A stretch of 64,000 nt of DNA from Alphaproteobacteria bacterium (GTDB taxonomy: Bacteria; Pseudomonadota; Alphaproteobacteria; Micropepsales; Micropepsaceae): contig WGMH01000001.1 in the NCBI GenBank assembly GCA_016125165.1, positions 248,001-312,000 of the forward strand. Direction: 5' to 3'. The position numbers were made by a program, and so were the translations under genes. The notes under the pieces are model-generated. The model was not told where the DNA came from. It worked only from the letters and a program-made list of their open reading frames with translations, and ran no database searches. Below are positions 26,238-33,756 of the stretch, piece after piece (positions within the stretch are counted from its first letter, which is position 1; every line of letters starts with the position of its first letter).

Positions 26238-27176
26238 TTACGCGTATGTCTTGGCCAGCGCGGAAATGGTCTTGCCGAATTCCTCGACCGTTTCGGCGAT
26301 CACCTGGGCGACCGGCTTGATCGTGTCGATGCGCCCGGCAACCTGTCCCGATAGCGCAATTGATGCCTCCATGTCGCCACCGAAATACAGATCCATCGCA
26401 CGGCCAAATTCGGCCATCACGTTTTCGTGTGGTTCCTTCTCGAATTTCGTGGTTTTCTCGGTACGCAACGCGCGCAGCGCCGGTCCCGGTCCGAAACGGT
26501 TCAGAAAAACCGTGTCGGTTTCCTGCGCCTGGAGGATCGCATTCTTCCAATTCGCGTGAACCGGAGATTCGGCCGCGGAAACCATACGGGTTCCCATCTG
26601 GATGGCTTCGGCGCCCAGCGCGAAGGCCGCCGCCATCGTCCGGCCATCCACCATGCCACCCGCCGCGACCACCGGCAGGTTTATCCTTTCGCAGATCAGC
26701 GGCAACAGAACCATGGTGGCGACATCGCGCGGATTTTTGAACCCGCCGCCTTCGCCCCCTTCCACCACCAGCCCATCCACGCCCGCTTCCACCGCGCGCT
26801 GTGCCGCTTTCAGCGAGGGCACAACATGAAACACAGTGAGCCCCGCGTCCTTCAATGGACTCACGATTTTCATGGGATCGCCAGCCGATGTGGTCACAAA
26901 CTTGACGCCCTGATCGATGATGAACTGAACAATGGAAGGATCGCGCACGAAGGCCAGCGCCACGTTCACGCCGAACGGTTTATCGGTCAGCGTCCGCATC
27001 TTCTTGATTTCTTCGCGGATGGCGTCGAGCTGTCCTGAAGAGGTTTCAATGATGCCCATGCCGCCGGCATTGGAGACGGCGCTTGCCAGCTGCGAGCGTG
27101 CAATCCAGCCCATCGGCGCCTGCACGATGGGATATTGAACGCCCAGCATGCGGGTGATGCGATTGTCGAATTTCAT
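26238..27176 (-). CDS. Nitronate monooxygenase / FMN-dependent enoyl-reductase-like protein
   Basis: A 312-residue FMN TIM-barrel protein of the 2-nitropropane dioxygenase/FabK family. It shows the N-terminal PIVQAPMGWIARSQLASAVS and SNAGGMGII, the central GLVVEGGEGGGF phosphate site and PVVAAGGMVDGRTMAAAFALGA with MGTRMVSAAES. The segment GGEGGG differs from the AGGHxG of proven nitronate monooxygenases, where the His is the base. The oxidation of nitronates is therefore uncertain, and a different flavin-dependent reduction is possible. It lies upstream of and close to the tal-pgi gene, probably in one transcript. Confidence 0.85.
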   Translation of the reverse strand: MKFDNRITRMLGVQYPIVQAPMGWIARSQLASAVSNAGGMGIIETSSGQLDAIREEIKKMRTLTDKPFGVNVALAFVRDPSIVQFIIDQGVKFVTTSAGDPMKIVSPLKDAGLTVFHVVPSLKAAQRAVEAGVDGLVVEGGEGGGFKNPRDVATMVLLPLICERINLPVVAAGGMVDGRTMAAAFALGAEAIQMGTRMVSAAESPVHANWKNAILQAQETDTVFLNRFGPGPALRALRTEKTTKFEKEPHENVMAEFGRAMDLYFGGDMEASIALSGQVAGRIDTIKPVAQVIAETVEEFGKTISALAKTYA

Positions 27177-27232
27177 GGTGTTCCCGGATGCGGAATTTCA
27201 GCGGGGCGGAGACTACCTCCCCCGCCCGCCTG

Positions 27233-27871
27233 CTACCAGCGCAGAAACCGTGATCCGGCCAGCGCCCCCAGCAGCGCCATGACGCCAATTCCGATCGTGT
27301 ACCAGACAAGAACAAAGAGCGGTGAATCGTCGTTGCAATGCGCGGCATAGAACGCCGCCCCGATGCCGCCACCGACGAGCCCCGCCACGGCACCCGCCCG
27401 CCAGGGATTGGTGGGCGCGCCGCTGCGAAGCGCCCACAGCACCAGCGCCACCGGCACAACCGACAGCATTGGAATATAGCGCATGCAGATCATGGAATTG
27501 TTGCCTATGGCGCGCGGCATCCAGAGATCGGCAGGAACCGCGATCAGTTCCGCGATGACGGCCGCCATCAGAAGCCCCGGCGCAAGCCACAATAGCAGCG
27601 TTTCACCGGGCTTTAGCGGCTGCGGCTCGGCAAGGCGCACGGCTACCGCCAGCGCCGAGAAGGCGAGCGTGAGCGTATAAACGAATTTGAAATCGAAACG
27701 CACCGTCCGCATCGCTGTCATGATGTCGTCACGCGGGCCCACCATCGCGAAGAACAGCGCGGCGGCAGCCACAAGCGCACCGATGGCGGCAATCATCAGC
27801 ATCCGTCCCGGCGGCGGGCCGGGCGGGGTCTGATCTGCAGCCAGCGAATTGATGAGATCATTTGTGTTCAT
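27233..27871 (-). CDS. nrsF: NrsF-type (DUF1109) membrane anti-sigma factor
   Basis: A 212-residue inner-membrane protein with about six helices. This is the layout of the DUF1109/NrsF family, which in Caulobacter holds the ECF sigma factor SigF inactive until heavy-metal stress. Two cysteines fit the family: Cys129 in NNSMICMRYIPMLSVVP and Cys179 in YAAHCNDDSPLF, presumed to sense metal or oxidation at the periplasmic face. The N-terminus MNTNDLINSLAAD is the soluble part expected to bind the sigma factor. The ATG overlaps the sigma-factor stop (ATGA), so the pair is made together. The role here is inferred from the family and the adjacent bufferin operon. Confidence 0.88.
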   Translation of the reverse strand: MNTNDLINSLAADQTPPGPPPGRMLMIAAIGALVAAAALFFAMVGPRDDIMTAMRTVRFDFKFVYTLTLAFSALAVAVRLAEPQPLKPGETLLLWLAPGLLMAAVIAELIAVPADLWMPRAIGNNSMICMRYIPMLSVVPVALVLWALRSGAPTNPWRAGAVAGLVGGGIGAAFYAAHCNDDSPLFVLVWYTIGIGVMALLGALAGSRFLRW

Positions 27872-28464
27872 GGCGATTGCTCCGCCATATCGTCGTCGCG
27901 ATAGAGTTTTGCCAGGCGCTTGAGGCCGCGATGCAAGGCCACACGCACCGCGCCTTCGCTGATCATCAGCCTCGCGGCGGTGTCGCGGATGCTCTTTCCG
28001 TCGAGAGAAATGGACTGCACCACATCCTGTTCGCGCCCTTCCAGCCGCATGACGATACGTGAAAGTTCGGATGCGCTTTTTTCGGGCTGCGGTGTGGCGT
28101 CAGGCAGAATTTCAATAAGATCGTCGATGGGTGTCTCCGCGCGGCGGCCACGGCGGCGCATGGCGTCGATCAGCTTGTGGCGCGCGATGGCATTCGCCCA
28201 CGGTGCGAATGGCTGATCGCGCATCCATGTGCCCCGCTTCAGGTGAATGGCCAACAAGATCTCCTGCACCACATCCTCAACATCGGCATTGCCGAGCCCG
28301 GCCCGCGCCAATCCTCCGCGCGCCATGGTTCTCAGCATCGGCGTGAGGTCTTCCAGCAGCGTGCGGTAGGCAGCGGCATCGCCATCCAGTCCCGCGAGCA
28401 TCAGCCCGGTCCAGCGTGTCTCACGCGCCCGCGCATCTCCAATGCTCTGCTTCGGATGGGACAT
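27868..28464 (-). CDS. sigF: ECF RNA polymerase sigma factor (SigF-type)
   Basis: A 198-residue ECF sigma factor with region 2 (NADVEDVVQEILLAIHLKR and FAPWANAIARHKLIDAMRRR) and region 4 (EGREQDVVQSISLDGKSIRD then LMISEGAVRVALHRGLKRL). It should direct transcription of metal-stress genes once NrsF lets go. The first ATG is at 28464; ATG22 (28401) would cut the conserved RETRW start of region 2, so the longer form is preferred. A second sigma-F-like promoter match on the minus strand lies across the start codon, which leaves the exact start slightly uncertain. The gene is divergent from the DUF2282-DUF692-DUF2063-DoxX operon. Confidence 0.9.
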   Translation of the reverse strand: MSHPKQSIGDARARETRWTGLMLAGLDGDAAAYRTLLEDLTPMLRTMARGGLARAGLGNADVEDVVQEILLAIHLKRGTWMRDQPFAPWANAIARHKLIDAMRRRGRRAETPIDDLIEILPDATPQPEKSASELSRIVMRLEGREQDVVQSISLDGKSIRDTAARLMISEGAVRVALHRGLKRLAKLYRDDDMAEQSP

Positions 28465-28476
28465 GGAATTCGTTAC
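28451..28476 (-). promoter_or_regulatory. Second sigma-F-like promoter match, overlapping the sigF start
   Basis: On the minus strand GTAACG (28471-28476) and CGAA (28451-28454) are 16 bp apart, the same spacing as the match in front of the precursor gene. A transcript from here would start inside the annotated sigF gene, so either sigF begins later or this match is chance. It is reported because the two matches are back to back. Confidence 0.3.
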
Positions 28477-28523
28477 GTGACCAACGGGCCGGGTGGCCCC
28501 GGCAAAAAAATCTCACGCCATGC

Positions 28524-28549
28524 GTAACACGTCAGAGCCCGAAGGCGAA
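28524..28549 (+). promoter_or_regulatory. Probable sigma-F promoter of the bufferin operon
   Basis: GTAACA at 28524-28529 and CGAA at 28546-28549 are separated by 16 bp. As I recall it, the Caulobacter SigF consensus is GTAACC-N16-CGAA, so five of six bases match in the -35 and all four in the -10, with exact spacing. The start point would lie near 28556, leaving a leader of about 50 bases with AAGGAAA as Shine-Dalgarno sequence before the precursor ATG. Confidence 0.7.
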
Positions 28550-28604
28550 GGCATCCCTGAGCGAGCCCGGCTGGCGGGCCGCTGAACTTTAAGGAAATAT
28601 CATC

Positions 28605-28901
28605 ATGAACCGCACATCGTCTCTCGCGCTCGCCGGCTCCGTGGCCGCCGCCATTGCCCTTCTTTCCGGCGCCGCGAACGCAGCCGACATGAACTCCATG
28701 GGCGAAATGGAGAAGTGCTACGGCGTCTCCCTGAAGGGCCACAATGACTGCAAGGCTGCCTATCCCGGCGCGACCTGCGCGGGCAGCCAGAAGATCGATT
28801 ACGACGGCCAGTCCTTCAAGGAAGTTCCGAAGGGCACCTGCACCGCGATGAAGACACCGCATGGCATGGGTTCGCTGACGCCGTTCACCAACAAGATGTA
28901 A
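28605..28901 (+). CDS. bufA: Bufferin-type RiPP metallophore precursor (DUF2282, BufA1-like)
   Basis: A 98-residue secreted precursor. A Sec signal peptide (residues 1-26, ending SGAANA) is followed by the DUF2282 core with four cysteines: Cys38 (MEKCYGVS), Cys49 (GHNDCKA), Cys58 (ATCAGS) and Cys79 (PKGTCTA). In the described bufferins the two central cysteines are turned into thiooxazole rings and the outer two form a disulfide, giving a copper-binding periplasmic peptide. The spacing here fits that scheme. The tail has Met82, His86, Met88 and Met98, possible extra soft-metal ligands. AAGGAAA precedes the ATG, and a sigma-F-like promoter lies about 55-80 bases upstream. Modification is inferred from the family and the DUF692/DUF2063 genes downstream. 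Confidence 0.88.
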   Translation: MNRTSSLALAGSVAAAIALLSGAANAADMNSMGEMEKCYGVSLKGHNDCKAAYPGATCAGSQKIDYDGQSFKEVPKGTCTAMKTPHGMGSLTPFTNKM

Positions 28902-28910
28902 CGGCTGAAG

Positions 28911-28959
28911 GCCGGCTGGCATGCCCTTGCCCCCCAGCGGCATGCCAGCCGGCATTTTT
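28911..28959 (+). terminator. Perfect 15-bp hairpin with T-run between precursor and maturase genes
   Basis: GCCGGCTGGCATGCC (28911-28925) is exactly complementary to 28939-28953, with a 13-base loop, and is followed by ATTTTT. It begins nine bases after the precursor stop. It has every feature of an intrinsic terminator or a partial one. Its likely effect is that the precursor message is made in excess over the maturation genes, or that the short precursor transcript is stabilised. Confidence 0.75.
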
Positions 28960-28980
28960 CTTCACATGCAGGCCATCCCG

Positions 28981-29835
28981 ATGACCGCAACACACATGCT
29001 GCCACCCGGCGCGGGCGCTTCGTTCAAGCCCGCGCATTTTCGCACCATCGCGGAACAGGCGCAGCCTGTGGCATTCTTCGAAGTGCATGCGGAAAACTAC
29101 ATGGGCGCGGGCGGCCCGCCGCACGCGATGCTGTCCAAACTGCGCGCAGATTATGCGCTCTCGATTCACGGGGTCGGCCTTTCGCTTGGCGGCGAAGAGG
29201 CGCTGAACACCGGCCACCTGGAGAAGCTGCGCATTCTTTGCGAACGCTATGAGCCGCAGAGCTTTTCGGAGCATCTTGCCTGGTCAAGCCATGGCGGGGA
29301 ATTCCTGAACGATCTTCTGCCGCTGCCCTATACCGGCAAAACGCTCGCGCGCCTCTGCGATCATATCGACCAGACGCAGGCGCATTTGCAGCGGCGCATG
29401 CTGCTCGAAAATCCATCGACCTACGTGGTGTTCGAAGAAAGCACCTGGGATGAAGCCGAATTCCTCGCCGAGATTGCGCGACGCACAGGCTGTGGCCTCC
29501 TGCTCGACATCAACAACGTCTATGTCTCGGCGATCAATCACCGCTTCGATCCGCGCGCCTACCTGAACCGCTTTGCGCTCGCCGCCGTTGGTGAAATCCA
29601 TCTGGCCGGTCACACCGCACTCACGGATCAGAACGGCAACCCCTACCTCATCGATACGCATGGCGGTCCGGTGATCGAACAGGTCTGGGCGCTCTATGCC
29701 GAGACCATCGCCTGCGCAGGCGCCCTTCCCGCCCTGATCGAATGGGACAATGACCTTCCCGAATGGCCCGCACTTCTAAGCGAAGTGAGGAACGTGGACG
29801 CGATCCTGTCCGCGCACGCAATAAAGGCGGCCTGA
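28981..29835 (+). CDS. bufB: DUF692 iron-dependent RiPP maturation enzyme (BufB/MbnB-like)
   Basis: A 284-residue TIM-barrel DUF692 protein, the multinuclear iron enzyme family that converts precursor cysteines to oxazolone or thiooxazole groups. Conserved metal-site segments are all present: [65 protein letters not shown] and IEWDNDLP. Earlier ATGs at 28921 and 28942 lie inside the terminator-like hairpin. ATG 28981 has AGG eight bases upstream and gives the normal family length, so I prefer it (28966 is an alternative). One base separates its stop from the bufC ATG. The substrate is presumed to be the DUF2282 peptide just upstream. Confidence 0.9.
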   Translation: MTATHMLPPGAGASFKPAHFRTIAEQAQPVAFFEVHAENYMGAGGPPHAMLSKLRADYALSIHGVGLSLGGEEALNTGHLEKLRILCERYEPQSFSEHLAWSSHGGEFLNDLLPLPYTGKTLARLCDHIDQTQAHLQRRMLLENPSTYVVFEESTWDEAEFLAEIARRTGCGLLLDINNVYVSAINHRFDPRAYLNRFALAAVGEIHLAGHTALTDQNGNPYLIDTHGGPVIEQVWALYAETIACAGALPALIEWDNDLPEWPALLSEVRNVDAILSAHAIKAA

Positions 29836-29836
29836 G

Positions 29837-30541
29837 ATGCAGCATGCCTTCGCCGCGGCGCTCACCTTAAAGACGGATGCGCCGTGCGGCGTTTCGCCGG
29901 CGCGCTTCGGCATCTATCGCAACAACCGGCTTTCCGCGCTCATTGACGCGCTCTCTGCCGGATTTCCGGCCACCGAGCGTATCGTGGGCGAGGCGTTCTT
30001 CCGCGCGATGGCGCGCGAATTTGTCGCCGCCCATCCACCGTGCTCGCCGGTGCTGATGGAGTATGGCGCGGACCTTCCCGCTTTCATCGCGCGGTTCGCG
30101 CCGCTCGCGGAGCTTGCCTATCTCGCCGATGTGGCGCGGCTGGAGCTGGCGCATACGCGCGCCTATCACGCCGCCGATGCGCCAACGCTCGGCCCCGATG
30201 CGCTCATGCAGATTGCAGACACTTCACGCCTCGCAATCCATCCTTCGGTATCGCTTATCGCCTCTCCCTACCCCATCGCTACCATCTGGACGATGAATAC
30301 CAGCGGAGAGCCTGCGCCCATCGAAGATTGGCACGGCGAAAGCGTGCTCGTTCTGCGCACCAACATGGCCGTGCATATACACACCCTGGATACTGGCGCA
30401 GTCATATTCCTCGAGCAGCTTCAGCAGGGCGTAACATTGGCCGGTGCCGCAGCGAAAGCCTTGCACGACGCACAAGACTGCGCGCTCGGCCCCTTTCTGG
30501 CGTTTGCGTTTTCGAATGGCGTCTTCACGCAAATCCTTTGA
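29837..30541 (+). CDS. bufC: DUF2063 partner protein of the DUF692 enzyme (BufC-like)
   Basis: A 234-residue protein. Its N-terminal half (FGIYRNNRLSALIDALSAG, then FPATERIVGEAFFRAMAREF) is the DUF2063 putative DNA-binding-like fold that in RiPP systems recognises the precursor and delivers it to the DUF692 enzyme. The C-terminal half is a separate domain that probably binds peptide. It starts one base after the bufB stop (TGAGATG), a sign of coupled synthesis of two complex partners. The name putative DNA-binding domain used in older annotation should not be taken as evidence for gene regulation here. Confidence 0.87.
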   Translation: MQHAFAAALTLKTDAPCGVSPARFGIYRNNRLSALIDALSAGFPATERIVGEAFFRAMAREFVAAHPPCSPVLMEYGADLPAFIARFAPLAELAYLADVARLELAHTRAYHAADAPTLGPDALMQIADTSRLAIHPSVSLIASPYPIATIWTMNTSGEPAPIEDWHGESVLVLRTNMAVHIHTLDTGAVIFLEQLQQGVTLAGAAAKALHDAQDCALGPFLAFAFSNGVFTQIL

Positions 30542-30552
30542 GGGGACTTCCC

Positions 30553-31032
30553 ATGAACGCCGTCATCGCGCTTGCCACGCGCGCCATCGCCTTGCTCAAC
30601 CGCATTCCCGAAAGCGCGCTGTTGCTTGCCGCGCGAATCTTTCCCGCCGCCGTCTTCTGGCAATCGGGCGAAACCAAGCTCGATGAAGGCACCTGGCATG
30701 TCAGCGACAGCGCCATCTACCTCTTCCGCCATGAATACAATCTGCCGCTGATCGATCCGGCGATTGCGGCGCATGCGGCCGCCTTTGCCGAGCACTTCTT
30801 TCCAATTCTGCTGGTGCTGGGCCTCGCCAGCCGTTTCGCCGCATCAGCGCTTTTGACCATGACGCTGGTGATCGAGGTTTTCGTCTATCCCGATGCCTGG
30901 CCGACGCATGGCGTATGGGCCACTTGCTTTCTCTTCGTAATCGCGCGCGGTGCGGGCACCCTTTCAATGGATCACCTGTTCTCCCGGCGTTTCGGCTTCT
31001 TCAAGCTGGCACCCGCAGCGAAGGCGGATTAG
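30553..31032 (+). CDS. DoxX family membrane protein
   Basis: A 159-residue inner-membrane protein with about four helices and the DoxX pattern LLLAARIFPAAVFWQSGETKL, plus FAEHFFPILLVLGLASRFAA. DoxX proteins commonly close the DUF2282-DUF692-DUF2063 operons and may supply redox or quinone chemistry for maturation, but the role is not established. The Shine-Dalgarno sequence GAGGGG overlaps the bufC stop, so it is in the same operon. Only the part from 30553 is real; the frame is open for over 500 bases further upstream through bufC in another phase. Its 3' end overlaps the convergent glycosyltransferase gene by 32 bases. Confidence 0.87.
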   Translation: MNAVIALATRAIALLNRIPESALLLAARIFPAAVFWQSGETKLDEGTWHVSDSAIYLFRHEYNLPLIDPAIAAHAAAFAEHFFPILLVLGLASRFAASALLTMTLVIEVFVYPDAWPTHGVWATCFLFVIARGAGTLSMDHLFSRRFGFFKLAPAAKAD

Positions 31033-32059
31033 CGATTCCGTCCGCGATATCGGTGGGCCAGGCATAGGATTGCCTTGGCCCACCTTCAAACGTCGCATCC
31101 AGAATCCACTGGGCGACCTTTGCTTCGTTGAAATCGGCGTGAACGCGCGCCCAGCCCCGCCTTGCCACATCGCGGCGCGCGTGGTCATTCCCGCGATAAT
31201 AGTGCAGCTTGGCGATCAGCTCTTCCGGATCGGCATAGGAGACCAGCTCATCCTCCGCGAACAGATCGCCAAAGCCTGTGGCGCGATGAATAAAGGTCAG
31301 CAACCCGCATCCCATCAATTGCGCCATGCGGTCGGAGGAATAGAGATAGACATTGTCCCGCGCGCTGAGACTGAGGCCCATGCGGGCACTCCCCAGCGCA
31401 TCGAAGAATTCCGCGCCATAGGCACCGGGCCTTCCCCAGAAGCCGCGCGCGTCGAATTTCAATTCAGGTATGCCATCGCGGATGGCCTCACAAAGCGCCA
31501 ATCGCGGGCCGTTGTATTTCTTGTTCCCGCACAAAAAGACGAGATCATTTGGCACGTCATTGCGCTCGAAAACCTTGAGAGATTCGACCGCCTTGTCCAC
31601 CGGGTTCGGCATATAGGCGACACGGCCGCCGAACCCGGCGATCTGATGCAGATAGTTGCCCGCCGTGGTCATCAGTGTCATGTCCACAAGCGGCGCAAGG
31701 CGTGCCAGACGCATGAAATTTCTGGGCACAAACAACCCATCCACATTCCAGTGCGCGATGCGCACCGAAGGCACGGCCTCGCGCAATTGGGCAATCGTCT
31801 CCGGGGCAATCACACAGCAGTGACCGAGCAGAATGAGATCAGGCCGCAGTTCACGGCAGAAGCGGACAAGCTGCCGATTGGCCAGCGGGGCACCCAGTTT
31901 TCGCGCGCCGAGAAAATAGCCATCGGCAACATCGCGATCCGCGAAATTTGCACCGAAATGACCGAGACGTGTCAGTCCGGATGTAAGCTTGAACGGCACG
32001 CCGAACACGAACGCGCCGTTCTTCGATACCGGAAAATTGGAAACATGCACGATCTTCAT
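31001..32059 (-). CDS. Glycosyltransferase, CgeB-like (GT-B fold)
   Basis: A 352-residue protein with an N-terminal Rossmann-like start (MKIVHVSNFPVSKNGAFVFG) and a C-terminal nucleotide-sugar-binding half. The latter contains LSLSARDNVYLYSSDRMAQL, then MGCGLLTFIHRATGFGDLF, as in CgeB/Glyco_trans_1_2 proteins where a Glu/Asp-rich loop grips the sugar nucleotide. It probably transfers a sugar during surface-glycan synthesis, but the acceptor is unknown. Its ATG overlaps by ATGA the stop of a short frameshifted remnant upstream, which suggests it was once part of a longer operon. No other glycan genes are next to it. Confidence 0.65.
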   Translation of the reverse strand: MKIVHVSNFPVSKNGAFVFGVPFKLTSGLTRLGHFGANFADRDVADGYFLGARKLGAPLANRQLVRFCRELRPDLILLGHCCVIAPETIAQLREAVPSVRIAHWNVDGLFVPRNFMRLARLAPLVDMTLMTTAGNYLHQIAGFGGRVAYMPNPVDKAVESLKVFERNDVPNDLVFLCGNKKYNGPRLALCEAIRDGIPELKFDARGFWGRPGAYGAEFFDALGSARMGLSLSARDNVYLYSSDRMAQLMGCGLLTFIHRATGFGDLFAEDELVSYADPEELIAKLHYYRGNDHARRDVARRGWARVHADFNEAKVAQWILDATFEGGPRQSYAWPTDIADGIANPPSLRVPA

Positions 32060-32215
32060 CGCGCAACAACCGTCAGCAATCCGTCGCCGTCATAGGACGG
32101 TTCGCGGAACTTCGGCAGTGAAATCGCCGATATCTATGAACGTTCCGACAGACTGATGCGATCTCACGGCATTGTTGCGAACAATACATGCCGCAAACAG
32201 GCCCACGTCATACAT
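32056..32215 (-). pseudogene. Possible frameshifted gene remnant upstream of the glycosyltransferase
   Basis: The 166-bp gap holds a coding-like stretch split over two frames. From ATG 32215 the frame reads MYDVGLFAACIVRNN and continues to SVGTFIDIGDF before stopping at 32090. Shifting by one base after that Phe gives LPKFREPSYDGDGLLTVVAR, with a stop whose TGA overlaps the glycosyltransferase ATG. The exact ATGA junction and the protein-like composition argue for a real gene broken by one indel, or for a sequencing error. I do not recognise the family. A 6-bp inverted repeat (ATTGTT-GCG-AACAAT, 32171-32185) lies inside it. Confidence 0.35.
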
Positions 32216-32225
32216 TGCGGCGGCG

Positions 32226-32900
32226 TTATCTGTTTCGGCGGTGGCGGCGTGACTGTTCAGGTGGTGCATCCGCGATCCGGGCATCCAGCGCCGGAACGGT
32301 GGCAAGCGTCCAGCTTACGGCTTCGTTCGCGGCATCGCCTGCGGCCTGCGAAAAGGCATCTGTCACCGCGACCAGCGTATTTGCTTTTGCCTGTACGGTC
32401 TTGGTGATGGTACGCGTGCCAAGCACGGTGCGCTCAGGCACCACGACAAGGCGCATGGACAGCTTCACCACAACGCGCGGAGGCGTATCGCGCACGTCAT
32501 ATTGCGCTTCAAAGTCGCGCATTTCGCTTTGCAGGATGTAGTTGGCCTTGATCCCGGAATCTTCGCGCCCGACGGCCTTCACCGTGCCATCCGTTTCGAA
32601 GGCCTCCACCAGAAGCGATTGCACCATGGCGGGCGCGCGGTCGGTCCATTGCGCGTTGGCGTAATAGTCCTGCACGGATGGGCCCTGCAGCAGCGCAATG
32701 CGGTCGGTATCGAGGCTCTGTGGCGCCAGTGGCGAGGCCACGATCAACTGCCATGACACAGGCGCCGTGTGCTCAGCTGCTGCGACGAGGCCTGGGTTGA
32801 GCCGGTAGATGGTCCCGGCAGGCGGCGGCCCCACCACACCGGCGCAGGCGGTGAGCGAAAGCGCGAGGCCTAGGGCGAGTGCGGTTTTTTTGGGGGTCAT
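32226..32900 (-). CDS. ABC-type transport auxiliary lipoprotein (PqiC/DUF330-like)
   Basis: A 224-residue outer-membrane lipoprotein candidate. The signal peptide ends in the lipobox LSLTAC with the acylated Cys at residue 19. The rest matches the auxiliary component of MCE transporters, with YRLNPG near the start, then PLAPQSLDTDRIALLQGP and TRTITKTVQAKANTLVAVTDAF. It would receive or hand over phospholipid at the outer membrane. Its start overlaps the MlaD stop by four bases (ATGA), so it is the last gene of the four-gene transporter operon. The C-terminus is unusually basic (SRRHRRNR). Confidence 0.85.
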   Translation of the reverse strand: MTPKKTALALGLALSLTACAGVVGPPPAGTIYRLNPGLVAAAEHTAPVSWQLIVASPLAPQSLDTDRIALLQGPSVQDYYANAQWTDRAPAMVQSLLVEAFETDGTVKAVGREDSGIKANYILQSEMRDFEAQYDVRDTPPRVVVKLSMRLVVVPERTVLGTRTITKTVQAKANTLVAVTDAFSQAAGDAANEAVSWTLATVPALDARIADAPPEQSRRHRRNR

Positions 32901-33745
32901 TGCGGTGTGTATCCCTGGCGGCGGTCGCCGAAGAGGAGCTTGGTGGGCTGGCGGTCGAGTTCGTTGGATAGCCGTTTGAGGCTGGTCACCAGTGTGCGGG
33001 TTTCGGTCACGAGCTGGTCGATCTGCACCACCGTATCGCCACTCAACACCTCGTCTGCATGTCTTGCCACCTGATCGGTGTGGCGCAAGACGGTGTCGAG
33101 CGTGGAAAGGTTCCGGTTGAGCGCTTCGGAGGCAAGACCGAGATTGGTGATGGTCACATCGATCTCGTTGGAACGCTTGGCCAGCACATTGGTGGTGGTT
33201 TCCAGATTCGCCAGAATGGCGGAGAACGCCGCGCGATTTGCAGGCTTCAGGAGGTCGTTCATCTGATCGCCCACCTTGTTGAACTTGGCGATGAGCACCG
33301 GCGCGGATTCGGCCAATTGCTGCAGCGTGGAAGGCCGCGACTTGATGACGGGATAGTCATGCCCCTTGGGAACCGTAAGCAGCGGCTTCTTCTTGGAACC
33401 GCCTTCGATCTCCACATAGGAGCCGCCGGTGATGCCTTCACTCGCAATGGAGGCAATGGAATCCTCGTGCAGCGGCAGTGCCGGATCGATCTGCACGGTT
33501 ACGATCACGCGTTTGGGATCCTCGGGATCAAAGCGCAGCTTGTCGACGCGGCCGACTTCGATACCGTTGTATCGCACCTTCGTGCCTTTCGAGAGACCGC
33601 TCACAGAACCGGAGAAGTAGGTCTCGTAATATTTGTATTCCTCGCTGTACTGCGTGCCGGCCAGCCACAGAAGCGCGATCACCGTGGCCAGCATCAGCGA
33701 GAACACGAAGATGCCGACGGCTGCATAATTGGCTTTGGTTTCCAT
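32897..33745 (-). CDS. mlaD: MlaD/MCE-domain substrate-binding protein of lipid ABC transporter
   Basis: A 282-residue periplasmic protein with a single N-terminal membrane anchor (residues 9-30, GIFVFSLMLATVIALLWLAG) and one MCE domain (about 40-115: YFSGSVSGLSKGTKVRYNG, VGRVDKLRFDPEDP). A long helical tail (140-265) probably forms the central channel of a hexamer. It carries phospholipid between inner-membrane MlaEF and the outer membrane. It follows mlaF after 11 bases and overlaps the lipoprotein gene. The anchor and MCE motif make the call secure. Confidence 0.92.
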   Translation of the reverse strand: METKANYAAVGIFVFSLMLATVIALLWLAGTQYSEEYKYYETYFSGSVSGLSKGTKVRYNGIEVGRVDKLRFDPEDPKRVIVTVQIDPALPLHEDSIASIASEGITGGSYVEIEGGSKKKPLLTVPKGHDYPVIKSRPSTLQQLAESAPVLIAKFNKVGDQMNDLLKPANRAAFSAILANLETTTNVLAKRSNEIDVTITNLGLASEALNRNLSTLDTVLRHTDQVARHADEVLSGDTVVQIDQLVTETRTLVTSLKRLSNELDRQPTKLLFGDRRQGYTPQ

Positions 33746-33756
33746 CGCCTGTCTCC

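Noticed and set aside
30040-30552. Upstream part of the 330-residue frame that contains DoxX
   Set aside because: This segment is bufC in another phase and is Arg-rich. DoxX homology begins only at the ATG 30553, with its own GAGGGG site.
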